From positions 1 through 44,680 of the forward strand of contig JAQWZU010000080.1 in NCBI GenBank assembly GCA_029253285.1: a stretch of 44,680 bases of DNA, read 5' to 3'. The notes under the pieces were generated by a model, which was given only the letters and a program-made list of their open reading frames with translations, was not told the origin of the DNA and made no database searches. Shown here in pieces: positions 17,132 through 25,090 of this stretch (position 1 is its first letter; every line of letters begins with the position of its first letter). This stretch comes from Akkermansiaceae bacterium. Lineage in GTDB: Bacteria > Verrucomicrobiota > Verrucomicrobiia > Verrucomicrobiales > Akkermansiaceae. The translations under genes and the position numbers were made by a program.

Positions 17132-17262
17132 AAGGTCATCCACCTCGCCGTCCGTGGCGCATGAGCCGCATTCCCGAAGCCCAATAGGTTGGGGGTTTCC
17201 ATTGGCCCGCTGTCTTCCAATAAAGGCGTGACATTAAACCTCCGGGGCAACCCCCATTTTTA
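17132..17262 (+). ncRNA. Candidate structured RNA or leader element upstream of gspE
   Basis: This stretch has no ORF but is dense in short complementary segments: CGCC/GGCG near 17147-17160, CCCAA-TAGG-TTGGG (17180-17193), ATTGG/CCAAT (17201-17205 with 17217-17221), GGGGGTT/AACCCCC (17191-17197 with 17249-17255) and GGGG-CAA-CCCC (17244-17254) before ATTTTT. The CCCAA/TTGGG hairpin and the GGGGGTT/AACCCCC stem share bases 17191-17193 and so exclude each other, as in an attenuator. It follows directly after a terminator and lies about 200 bp before the gspE start, so it may be an independent small RNA or the 5' end of the gspE transcript. I could not match it to a known riboswitch; a 6S-like RNA was considered but is not supported by a clear long rod. 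The remaining 17263-17459 shows no gene or clear promoter. Confidence 0.35.
17244..17261 (+). terminator. Possible intrinsic terminator at the end of the candidate RNA
   Basis: GGGG (17244-17247), loop CAA, CCCC (17251-17254), then CATTTTT. The stem is short but G+C only and is followed by five T; a longer alternative arm is GGGGGTT at 17191-17197. No coding gene ends here, so it would terminate a non-coding or leader transcript. Confidence 0.45.
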
Positions 17263-17459
17263 ATAATATCGGGTCGGCCAATCAACCACTTCTGGCGTAC
17301 GAGGCAGACACGAGACTCTAGTCATGCTGGCGAATTGGTGCAATTGATTTCCGAAGAAATTGGAGAATTTACGATTCTGATGGCATTCCTGAGGATTTGC
17401 AGAAAATTCAAGAGACAGAACTTCCAAGTCTGTGCGTTTTATCGATACTCACCACGAAC

Positions 17460-19166
17460 ATGACCGAGCTTCTTATTAAGCCCGCCCGCGAAACTGGTTG
17501 TTCTGATCTGCCCGCCCTTGAGGAGGCAGTTCAGGAAGCCAGTCAGCGCCAGCACTCTCCTCTTGACGATATTCTCGACACCGGATTGGTGGACGAGGAA
17601 CCCTATATGCGTGAATTGGCTTCCGGCCTTTATCTCGACTGGTTGCCTGAAATCCCAGATTTTGAGAGCGCTTTGCCGCTTCGTGCGGCTTGTGGGCCCC
17701 AGATCGCCCTGAAACATCGCGTGCTTCCCATCGAGATTGATGGAGACAATGCCCGCCTGCACATGGTGACTTATGACCCGCTGAATCTGCTGGCCAGACA
17801 GGCTGCAGCGCAGGCCATCGACCTTCCTATCGTCTGGCACATGGCCTCACGACGCCGGGTGCATGACGCCTTGCGGAAGCTCTACGGGGTGGGTGCAGAT
17901 ACCTTTGAGCAGCTTTTGGAGGGGCGGGATCTCGATTTTGATAATCTCGAAGCCAAGGATGAGGCCAGCGTCATTGACGAAGTTGAGGACGAAGAGGCCA
18001 GCGTGGTGAAGTTCGTGAACCAGATTGTTCGTGAGGCGCTGGATCAAAAAGCGACGGATATTCACGTCGAGCCTATGGTAGACAACCTCCGGATTCGCTA
18101 TCGGGTGGATGGCAGCCTCGTGGATATTGCCGTGCCCGATAATATTAAAGCTCTGCAGTCATCGGTGATTGCTCGTTTGAAAATCATGTCCAAGCTCGAT
18201 ATTGCCGAGCGCCGCCTCCCCCAGGATGGCCGGATTAACCTTCAGTTTGAGGGGTCATCCATCGACGTTCGTGTTGCGACCGTGCCGACAGTGGAGGGTG
18301 AGTCGGTCAGTTTGCGTTTGTTGAACCAGGAGAAATTCAATGTGGAATTGCTTGGGATGGAGGACTTCGTTCTCTCAAAAATCCAGAGTATTCTCAGCCT
18401 GCCCAACGGAATTATTTTGATTACCGGTCCGACTGGTTCCGGTAAGTCGACGACGCTCTATTCCTTCCTGAGCGAACTCAACACCTCCGATACCCGGATC
18501 GTGACGATTGAGGATCCGGTGGAGAATAAGCTCGAAGGGGTGATGCAGATCGCGGTGAAGAGTGAGATCGGTCTTACTTTTGCGAGTGGACTTCGTTCCA
18601 TTCTTCGAGCCGACCCGAATATCGTGATGCTGGGTGAGATTCGAGATCTTGAAACAGCGGAGATTGCCATTCGTGCATCCCTGACCGGTCACCTGGTGTT
18701 TTCGACCCTGCACACCAACAACGCAATTGGTGGTATCAGCCGATTGGTTGATATGGGCGTGGAGCCATTCCTGGTGGCCGCCTCAGTTCGGGCTTTCCTG
18801 GCCCAGCGTCTGGTGCGCCGCCTCTGCAACCATTGTAAGATTCCCATCGAGATTCCACAGAATGTGCGGGATCGCTTCAGTATTCCAGCGAGTATTGAAG
18901 GGCAGGCCTACGAGCCGAGTGGGTGTGACAAGTGTCGTAACACGGGATTCTCAGGTCGAATTGCCATTTACGAAGTGATCCTCATTGGCAGCGCCATGGA
19001 GGAAATGGTTGCCAAGAATGTCGCGGCGCCCGAGTTGATGGAACAGGCTGTCAAAGATGGTTACATTCCAATGAGGGAGTACGGCTGGCACAAGGTGATG
19101 AAAGGAATCACCACGGTGGAGGAAGTGATTTCGGTGACGGCATCCGATCTGGGAGGAGAGGAGTAA
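17460..19166 (+). CDS. gspE: GspE/PilB-family type II secretion / type IV pilus assembly ATPase
   Basis: Cytoplasmic hexameric ATPase of 568 residues that powers pilin assembly in type IV pili or type II secretion. The N-terminal GspE_N/MshEN-like domain (about 20-150) is followed by the linker EASVVKFVNQIVREALDQKA and DIHVEPM, then the motor: Walker A GPTGSGKST near 323, Asp box ITIED, Walker B region LGEIRDLETAEIAIRASLTG, His box STLHTNNA, and the zinc-binding tetracysteine (CNHC near 456, CDKC near 489) that marks assembly rather than retraction ATPases. Start: ATG 17460 is preferred; the frame is open to a TTG at 17397. No Shine-Dalgarno sequence is seen. Whether the system is T4P or T2SS cannot be said, since no pilin or secretin is in the window. 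Confidence 0.93.
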   Translation: MTELLIKPARETGCSDLPALEEAVQEASQRQHSPLDDILDTGLVDEEPYMRELASGLYLDWLPEIPDFESALPLRAACGPQIALKHRVLPIEIDGDNARLHMVTYDPLNLLARQAAAQAIDLPIVWHMASRRRVHDALRKLYGVGADTFEQLLEGRDLDFDNLEAKDEASVIDEVEDEEASVVKFVNQIVREALDQKATDIHVEPMVDNLRIRYRVDGSLVDIAVPDNIKALQSSVIARLKIMSKLDIAERRLPQDGRINLQFEGSSIDVRVATVPTVEGESVSLRLLNQEKFNVELLGMEDFVLSKIQSILSLPNGIILITGPTGSGKSTTLYSFLSELNTSDTRIVTIEDPVENKLEGVMQIAVKSEIGLTFASGLRSILRADPNIVMLGEIRDLETAEIAIRASLTGHLVFSTLHTNNAIGGISRLVDMGVEPFLVAASVRAFLAQRLVRRLCNHCKIPIEIPQNVRDRFSIPASIEGQAYEPSGCDKCRNTGFSGRIAIYEVILIGSAMEEMVAKNVAAPELMEQAVKDGYIPMREYGWHKVMKGITTVEEVISVTASDLGGEE

Positions 19167-19178
19167 TCAAAGAAGATC

Positions 19179-20474
19179 GTGGCTAGTTTTAAATACAAAG
19201 CGCTGGATTCAAGCGGGTCGATTGTTACCGGTGAGCTGACGGCTGGAGATCGCGGTGAGGCCTTACGTCAGTTGGACCGGAAGAAGTTGCAGCCGGTGTC
19301 GCTGAATATGGATAGCGGCAGCGCAGGACCCAAGGGAAAGGGGGCTGCCACGAAACCAGCTGCTCCGGGGAAGGCTGCTGCTCCAGGGAAACCTGTGGTC
19401 GCCGATGAGGAAATCCCCGATGGGCCAGTGAAGCTTAAGCGCGCTGATGTCGTGCTCTTTACCGAGGAGCTCTCGGACATGCTTTCGGCGGGACTGCAAT
19501 TGGAGCCTGCTCTTCGGGCGATGGAAAATCGTCAGGAACTCGGAGGTCTCAAGGCGGTCTCGACCAAAATTCGTCAGCTGGTGCGGGATGGTAATTCTTT
19601 TTCCTCTTCCCTGAAGCGAGTGAGTCCCAGCTTCGGCCCATTGTATTGCAGTCTGGCTGCGGCCGGAGAGGCCAGTGGTGCTCTCGATACCATTCTCGAC
19701 CGACAGGCCCACTATCTGAAGACCTTGCAGGAACTGCAGGGAAAGGTGATATTAGCGATGATTTATCCAGCCTTCCTCATTATGGCCGGGATTGGCGTGG
19801 GAATTGTTTTTGTAACGAAGTTGATTCCGCAATTGGTGGGACTTCTCGAAAGCACGCCTGGGAGTAAGATTCCCCTCGGTGCGCAGATCATGATGGGGGC
19901 CTCCAACTTTTTTGGGAAATGGTGGCTGGTCATCGCACTGGCGCTTGGTGCGGGGGCGATTTTGTTTAAAGCCTGGAAAGACAACGAAGAGAACCGTCCT
20001 ACCTGGGACCGGGTGAAGTTAAAGCTTCCGCTTTTTGGGGCTGTGATCGAACGCCGATTTTACGTTCAGTTTTTGGAGACGATGGCGAATCTGGTTGGTA
20101 ATGGACTGCCCTTGTTAAGGGCTCTGGAGTTGACCCGGGACGCGACCCAAAATCTCTTCATTCGATCTCACCTTACCGAGATGGTTGAGTGGGTGGGAGA
20201 TGGCCGTTCGCTTTCTGCATCGATGATGCGGAGCGGAGTTTTCTCGCCTCTATTGATCGATATGGTGACTGTGGGTGAGCAGACCGGAAAGATTGATATT
20301 GCGCTTCGCAAAGCGGGGGTTCGTTTTGATAAGGAGCTGAACAATGCCCTTCAGCGAATCATGGCCTTGATTATGCCGGCTGTTCTCTTGGTGATGGCTC
20401 TTTTGATTGGGTCCATGGCCTACCTCATGATCACCGCGATTTTCCAAACCATCCAAAGTATCGGCGGAAAATGA
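19179..20474 (+). CDS. gspF: GspF/PilC-family inner-membrane platform protein
   Basis: Inner-membrane platform of 431 residues that partners the assembly ATPase. It begins with the short N-domain typical of the family (FKYKALDSSGSIVTGELTA), then an unusual low-complexity linker of about 30 residues (SAGPKGKGAATKPAAPGKAA), then two GspF repeats. First repeat: FTEELSDMLSAGLQLEPALR with membrane helices MIYPAFLIMAGIGVGIVFV and WWLVIALALGAGAILF. Second repeat: FLETMANLVGNGLPLLRALE with the final helix IMPAVLLVMALLIGSMAYLM. The start is GTG, 12 bp after gspE. Its end overlaps the LolD-like gene by ATGA. The Lys/Pro/Ala linker is longer than in the usual family members and may be a flexible tether. 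Confidence 0.93.
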   Translation: MASFKYKALDSSGSIVTGELTAGDRGEALRQLDRKKLQPVSLNMDSGSAGPKGKGAATKPAAPGKAAAPGKPVVADEEIPDGPVKLKRADVVLFTEELSDMLSAGLQLEPALRAMENRQELGGLKAVSTKIRQLVRDGNSFSSSLKRVSPSFGPLYCSLAAAGEASGALDTILDRQAHYLKTLQELQGKVILAMIYPAFLIMAGIGVGIVFVTKLIPQLVGLLESTPGSKIPLGAQIMMGASNFFGKWWLVIALALGAGAILFKAWKDNEENRPTWDRVKLKLPLFGAVIERRFYVQFLETMANLVGNGLPLLRALELTRDATQNLFIRSHLTEMVEWVGDGRSLSASMMRSGVFSPLLIDMVTVGEQTGKIDIALRKAGVRFDKELNNALQRIMALIMPAVLLVMALLIGSMAYLMITAIFQTIQSIGGK

Positions 20475-21130
20475 TTCGAGCAAAACAGGTTCACCGCTCT
20501 TATCATCTCGGAAAAAAAGAGATCGAAGTCCTCAAGGGCATTGATCTTGAGATCAAGGCTGGAGAAAAGGTCTTTCTCTGTGGTCCCAGTGGAGCAGGAA
20601 AGACGACCTTGATGTATACCCTTGCCGGATTGGAATCTCCAAAAAAAGGGCAGGTCTACATAGGCGATGTCGATTTTTACAAGATGTCGTCGTCTCATCA
20701 GGCTCAGCTGCGAAATGACAAGATCGGCTATATCTTTCAAAATTACTTCCTCCTGCCTGAACTAACCGCACTCGAAAATGTCATGGTTCCCGGCTTGATC
20801 GGGGGAGCTTCCCATAAGGAACAGGCCGAGGGGGCCTTGGCGAGGGTGGGGCTGTCCAAACGAGTCGATCACCTGCCTGCGGAATTGTCCGGTGGCGAAC
20901 AGCAACGGGTGGCCATTGCGAGAGCCCTGGTGAACAGTCCCTCGATCATTTTTGCCGATGAACCCACGGGGAATTTGGATTCGGCTAATGGCAATGAAGT
21001 GATGAAAATCCTCATGGAAGTGGTTGAGGAACAGAATGCCACACTGGTGGTGGTGACCCACGATTCTTCGCTTTCGAGGCTGGGAGACCGAGTTTTCACG
21101 ATTAAGGACGGAAAAGTGGCGGCTGACTAA
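20471..21130 (+). CDS. lolD: LolD-like ABC transporter ATP-binding protein
   Basis: ATPase subunit of 219 residues of the MacB/LolD family. All motifs are present: Walker A GPSGAGKTT (38-46), Q-loop IGYIFQNYFLLPELTALENV, signature ELSGGEQQRVAIARAL, Walker B IIFADEPTGNLD and H-loop VVVTHD. LolD drives LolCE to release outer-membrane lipoproteins; other members pair with FtsX or MacB-like permeases. No permease lies beside it here, so the partner must be elsewhere, and assignment as LolD rather than another MacB-type ATPase is tentative. The ATG overlaps the gspF stop (ATGA), placing it in the same translationally coupled unit. Confidence 0.85.
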   Translation: MIRAKQVHRSYHLGKKEIEVLKGIDLEIKAGEKVFLCGPSGAGKTTLMYTLAGLESPKKGQVYIGDVDFYKMSSSHQAQLRNDKIGYIFQNYFLLPELTALENVMVPGLIGGASHKEQAEGALARVGLSKRVDHLPAELSGGEQQRVAIARALVNSPSIIFADEPTGNLDSANGNEVMKILMEVVEEQNATLVVVTHDSSLSRLGDRVFTIKDGKVAAD

Positions 21131-21172
21131 TTCCTATTGTGTCTGACAGACCGTCCTTTTTGTCTCGTATCA

Positions 21173-24100
21173 ATGAGGATGCCATCGAATCTTCCTCCTG
21201 AAATCACCTCCGGCCTGAGAACTATCAGGCGTCGGATTAGGCGAATTCAACTTGGTAGGGGCCTTTTGCGGGTCCTTTCCGTTGTTTTGGGCGGTCTCTT
21301 TATTCTGGTTGCCATGGATTATTTTTTGGCTCCCTTGTCTTCCGGCGTTCGCGCAGTGGCTTTCTTTTGTTGGTTGGCCGCCGCCGCATACGGAGTTTTC
21401 CGCTTTTTACTCAGGCCTTTGACCCGAAAAATCTCGTTGGTCCGATTGGCCCGTTGGCTTGAGGAACGCCATCCGGAAGTACAGGAGCGCATCAGTACCG
21501 CCCTGGAGCTGTCGGATTATCCCGAAGGAATCTCTCCGGACCTTCTTCGCGAACTTTCAAAGGATGCAGCCAAGGATGTTGGTGAGTTGAATCCCAACGA
21601 CGAAGTGCGCTCGGAGCGGGTCAAGAAATCCCTCTGGCCGGCTGCGGTCATGGTTGTGGCATTAATCTCGCTTTTGGTGATTTGGCCTCGGGAAATGGGA
21701 CGTCTTCTTTCACGGGCGGTGTCACCATTTTCTGATCTCGGAAACGTCGGCGCATTCCGCTTCACCATGAATCCAGGGGATTTGGAAGTTCTCGAAGGTG
21801 ACGAAGTGTTGATCGAAATGACCTATGAAGGAGAACTTAATGGCGATCTTGATTTTTTGGTGACCAAGGATGGGGAGGTGTTATCCGAGTCGCTGAGCCC
21901 GGTTTCAAGCGAAGGAAACAAGCATACCTTCCAATATCATTTGCCTTCGGCCGAAGATGGCTTCTTTTATTCAGCCAGAATTGGTAGGAGTGAAAGTGAT
22001 CAATTTGAAGTGAGGGTCTGGCCGATTCCTCTCCTGCGGGATGGCGTCGTTCGCTACCAATATCCGGAATATACTGGTTGGTCCGATCGATCCGAGGCTC
22101 TCAATGGCGGGATTAAGGCTCTTCCGGGAACACAGGTGACTGTTACCGGGACTTTCGACTCTCCGATCAAAAGCGGACAACTCCTTTTTGAAACCAAGGA
22201 GCTTGGCGATGTAGAGGTCGAGAACTCGGCCAATGGATCCAGCTTTCGCTGGACTCAAACAATTGTTCCGGAAACTCTGGGGAATGCGACTTTGATGGTG
22301 ACTCATAAATTGGGTCGTGAGTTGCAAGGAGGTAGTTTTTCGATTGAGTCGCTGATTGATGAAGCGCCTGCCGTGAAAATTCTAAGTCCGTTTCAACGGG
22401 AATTGAAAATCCGGCCGGATGATCAAATTGTTTTAAATTACGAAGTGCTCGAGAAGATTGGCCTCAGCAAAGCGGAGATTGAAATTGAAGTTGGAGGGAA
22501 GAAACTGGAGTCGTTAAACGAACTTCTTCCTGAGAAAAAGCCCGACCTACGCCCGAATCTTTGGGAGGGGGAAGCGATGATTTATTTGGGAAACCTTCTC
22601 CCTGAAATCAAGAACCCGCGTGAATTTAAGATTCGCCTCGCCATTAGCGATAACCGCCCGGCGGATTTGGAGGGGCCGGGAGTGGGATACTCCGAATGGA
22701 TCGAAATCAAGATTAACAAAGGGGCGTCTTCATTAGTGAGACAGGAATTGCACGAGAAGCATTCAGACCTCAAGAAGACCATCGAAAAGGCAATTGCTGA
22801 TGTCCATAAGGCAAAGGCCAAGATGCATCAGGCCAAAGCCCGACTAAGAAAGGAAGAGGTCCCCGAACAGGCTCTTGAAGCCATGAATGAAGCTCGCGAC
22901 AAGCTTGCTGAGGTTGAAGAAGATCTCACCGATCTTTCCGAGCGAATGAAGGACAGTGTCCAGGCCCATCGGCGGGATGAGTTGGAAGAAACGATTGATA
23001 AGCTTGCTGAGGCTCGCAAGGAAGTGGAGAGAGCTCCGCTGCAAGATACCGACGAATCCCGTAAAGAGGAGATTGATAGCGCGATAAGGAATTCCACAGA
23101 AGCAGTTGACGAACTCAGAGAGCTCTTGAATGAAGTGAACAAGGATCATCCGAAAATTGAAGACCTTGCCAAGCTTGAGGAGCTTGCTCAAAAACAAGAT
23201 CAATTGGCTCAAGAAGCTTCGGAAGCTGCCGAAAACGCGGAGAATGCCGACACTCCCCCGGAGCAGGATTGGCAGAAGCAACAAGAGCAGGTTGAGAACG
23301 AAATCAGGGAACAGGTTCGTCAGTCACCCGAAGCCAAATCTGCGGCTTTGGAAAATCAGGCCGAGAAAGCTCAGGATCTTGCCGAGAAGGCTGAAGACCT
23401 CAAAGAAGCGCAGGAAAATCTGGCGGAGTTGGCCTCGCAGGATCAGCCGACGACGGAGGAAAAAATTGCCGATGCATTAGCGCAAGCGCAGGAACAAATT
23501 AATCAGGACATCAAAGAGGAGTTGGCAGAAGCCCAGGGTAACGAAGAAGCCCAGGGCAACGAAGAGGCTCAAGGCAACGAAGAGGCTCAAGGCAACGAAG
23601 AGGCCCAAGGCAACGAGGAGGCCCAAGGCAACGAAGAGGCCCAAGGCAACGAAGAGGCCCAAGGTAATGAAGAGGCCCAGGGCAACGAAGAAGCCGAGGG
23701 TAACGAAGAAGCCCAGGGTAACGAAGAAACCCAGGGTAACGAAGAAGCCAAGGGCGATGATGAATCTCGAGCTGAAAATCTGTCGGAAGCACTCGCTCAG
23801 GGTGAAGAGGCCCTGGAAGGCGCAAAGAGTGATGAGTTTCAAGAGGCGGCCGAGGCCGCTCAAAATGCAGCTGAGGAATTAGCGCAGGGTGCGGAAGAAT
23901 CGCCCAGTCAGCAAAACCTTCAGGAGAGACAAGAAAAGGTTGCCGAAGCATTTGAAGCCCTGGCCGAAGGAAATACCGAAGAAGCGAGGGCGGCTTTGGA
24001 GGAGGCCCAGGAAAGCGCTCTTTCCGACGCGCTTGCGGAAGCCTTGGCCAAGGAGCAGGAGGCTATTGTCGAAGATGTGAAGGAAGAGTTGAGCGATGCC

Positions 24101-25090
24101 CGCAGCAATAGCGAGCCCCGTGCCAATGATCTCCCCGAAGCGGTGGCTCAGGCTGAAGCCGCTCTGGAAAGTGCGCAGGAGAATCAAGCTGCCGATGCTG
24201 CTGAAGCAGCCAATCAGGCATCCGAGGAATTGGCAAAGGGCGCCAGTGAATCAGCCAGCCAACAAGAATTGCAGGAACGTCAGGAACAAGTCGCGGAAGC
24301 ACTGGAAGCTCTTGCAGAAGGAGATACCGGGGAGGCTTTGGCAGCCCTCGAAGAAATGCAGGCGGACCGTGCGGCTGATCTCGCCCAGGAGGTGCAGGAC
24401 TTTGCGCAAGTCGATAGCGATCAATTGGCAAATGCCCGCAGTCAGACCCGACAAGCCTCAAGCCGCGCCGAACAAGCGGCGCAAGCAAATGAAGCCGGGA
24501 ATTCCCAACAGGCCTCACAGCAGAATCAGCAAGCCTCCGAACACCTGGAGCAAGCTGAGAATGCTCTCAATCAGGCTGCGGAAGACTTTGCCCAGCAAGC
24601 CGAGCAGGCTGCCCAACAAGAGCTGAGTGATCGCAAGGCTCCTGCACCCGGCGAACCATTGGCGGAGGCTTTCGAACAAAGTGCCGAGGCTGCCCAAGCC
24701 GGCGATGCCCAACAAGCCGCTGAAAGCGCCCAGGCTGCGGCTGAAGCCCTTGCGCAGGCTGCCCAGCAAGCTCGGTCGGCAATGTCCTCAAATGGTCAGC
24801 CCGGTCAGCCCGGTCAGCCGATGGATGCTCAGGCTGAAAAAGGGAAAGGAAAAGGGAAAGGAGAGCCGGGTGAGGGTGAAAGTGATGATCCCCAGGAAGG
24901 AGATCGTCAGGCGCAGGGTGATAAAGGCATCCCGCCGCACCTGGCAAAACTCGGAATCACGACCAAAGACTGGGAGAAGATTCGTGCAACTTTGAAGACT
25001 GACGTCAGTGGGGCCGCCGGGGAGGTTGTTCCGGAAGACTATCGCGGTCTCGTGAAGCAATATTTTGAACAAGTATCCAAAGAGCAATAA
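21173..25090 (+). CDS. Giant membrane-anchored coiled-coil protein, DUF4175-like
   Basis: Predicted inner-membrane protein of 1305 residues with most of its mass outside the membrane. Two helices lie near the N-terminus (LSVVLGGLFILVAMDYFL and AVAFFCWLAAAAYGVFRFLL), and a third at about 155-175 (AAVMVVALISLLVIW). A beta-rich segment (about 200-500) resembles DUF4175-type proteins of Planctomycetes and Verrucomicrobia. From about 530 to 1220 it is Glu/Ala/Gln-rich coiled coil, with an AQGNEE tandem repeat (about 787-864) and an 81-residue duplication. A Gly/Pro/Lys-rich linker leads to a C-terminal domain (WEKIRATLKTDVSG, VPEDYRGLVKQYFEQVS) common in the family. Start: ATG 21173 or 21179; the frame is open to a TTG at 21137. 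Function is unknown. Its stop shares one base with the next start (TAATG). Confidence 0.85.
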   Translation: MRMPSNLPPEITSGLRTIRRRIRRIQLGRGLLRVLSVVLGGLFILVAMDYFLAPLSSGVRAVAFFCWLAAAAYGVFRFLLRPLTRKISLVRLARWLEERHPEVQERISTALELSDYPEGISPDLLRELSKDAAKDVGELNPNDEVRSERVKKSLWPAAVMVVALISLLVIWPREMGRLLSRAVSPFSDLGNVGAFRFTMNPGDLEVLEGDEVLIEMTYEGELNGDLDFLVTKDGEVLSESLSPVSSEGNKHTFQYHLPSAEDGFFYSARIGRSESDQFEVRVWPIPLLRDGVVRYQYPEYTGWSDRSEALNGGIKALPGTQVTVTGTFDSPIKSGQLLFETKELGDVEVENSANGSSFRWTQTIVPETLGNATLMVTHKLGRELQGGSFSIESLIDEAPAVKILSPFQRELKIRPDDQIVLNYEVLEKIGLSKAEIEIEVGGKKLESLNELLPEKKPDLRPNLWEGEAMIYLGNLLPEIKNPREFKIRLAISDNRPADLEGPGVGYSEWIEIKINKGASSLVRQELHEKHSDLKKTIEKAIADVHKAKAKMHQAKARLRKEEVPEQALEAMNEARDKLAEVEEDLTDLSERMKDSVQAHRRDELEETIDKLAEARKEVERAPLQDTDESRKEEIDSAIRNSTEAVDELRELLNEVNKDHPKIEDLAKLEELAQKQDQLAQEASEAAENAENADTPPEQDWQKQQEQVENEIREQVRQSPEAKSAALENQAEKAQDLAEKAEDLKEAQENLAELASQDQPTTEEKIADALAQAQEQINQDIKEELAEAQGNEEAQGNEEAQGNEEAQGNEEAQGNEEAQGNEEAQGNEEAQGNEEAQGNEEAEGNEEAQGNEETQGNEEAKGDDESRAENLSEALAQGEEALEGAKSDEFQEAAEAAQNAAEELAQGAEESPSQQNLQERQEKVAEAFEALAEGNTEEARAALEEAQESALSDALAEALAKEQEAIVEDVKEELSDARSNSEPRANDLPEAVAQAEAALESAQENQAADAAEAANQASEELAKGASESASQQELQERQEQVAEALEALAEGDTGEALAALEEMQADRAADLAQEVQDFAQVDSDQLANARSQTRQASSRAEQAAQANEAGNSQQASQQNQQASEHLEQAENALNQAAEDFAQQAEQAAQQELSDRKAPAPGEPLAEAFEQSAEAAQAGDAQQAAESAQAAAEALAQAAQQARSAMSSNGQPGQPGQPMDAQAEKGKGKGKGEPGEGESDDPQEGDRQAQGDKGIPPHLAKLGITTKDWEKIRATLKTDVSGAAGEVVPEDYRGLVKQYFEQVSKEQ
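23531..23764 (+). repeat. 18-bp in-frame tandem repeat encoding AQGNEE
   Basis: Twelve consecutive 18-bp units with consensus GCCCAAGGCAACGAAGAG (23531-23746) plus a degenerate thirteenth unit (23747-23764, AKGDDE). Units differ mostly at third codon positions; two carry amino-acid changes (AEGNEE, TQGNEE). The internal units are nearly identical, the pattern of recent slippage expansion. The length is a multiple of three, so copy-number change keeps the frame. Confidence 0.97.
23774..24367 (+). repeat. Two 81-residue protein repeats in the coiled-coil region
   Basis: Copy A (23774-24016, from ENLSEALAQGEEALEG) and copy B (24125-24367, from NDLPEAVAQAEAALES) align over 81 residues without gaps, about 52 identical by hand count, offset by 351 bp. 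The best-conserved core is SQQxLQERQExVAEAxEALA. The segment before copy B (DVKEELSDARSNSEPRAN) matches the one before copy A (DIKEELAEAQGN), with the 18-bp array inserted in the latter, so the full repeat unit is about 117 residues. Confidence 0.85.

Noticed and set aside
17132-17262. 6S RNA, tmRNA or known riboswitch
   Set aside because: No tRNA-like end or GTTCGA motif for tmRNA; no long rod with central bubble that I could fold for 6S; no match to the riboswitch cores I could recall. Kept only as an unnamed candidate RNA.
23531-23764. CRISPR-like short repeats
   Set aside because: The 18-bp units are directly adjacent without spacers and keep a reading frame; this is a coding tandem repeat.
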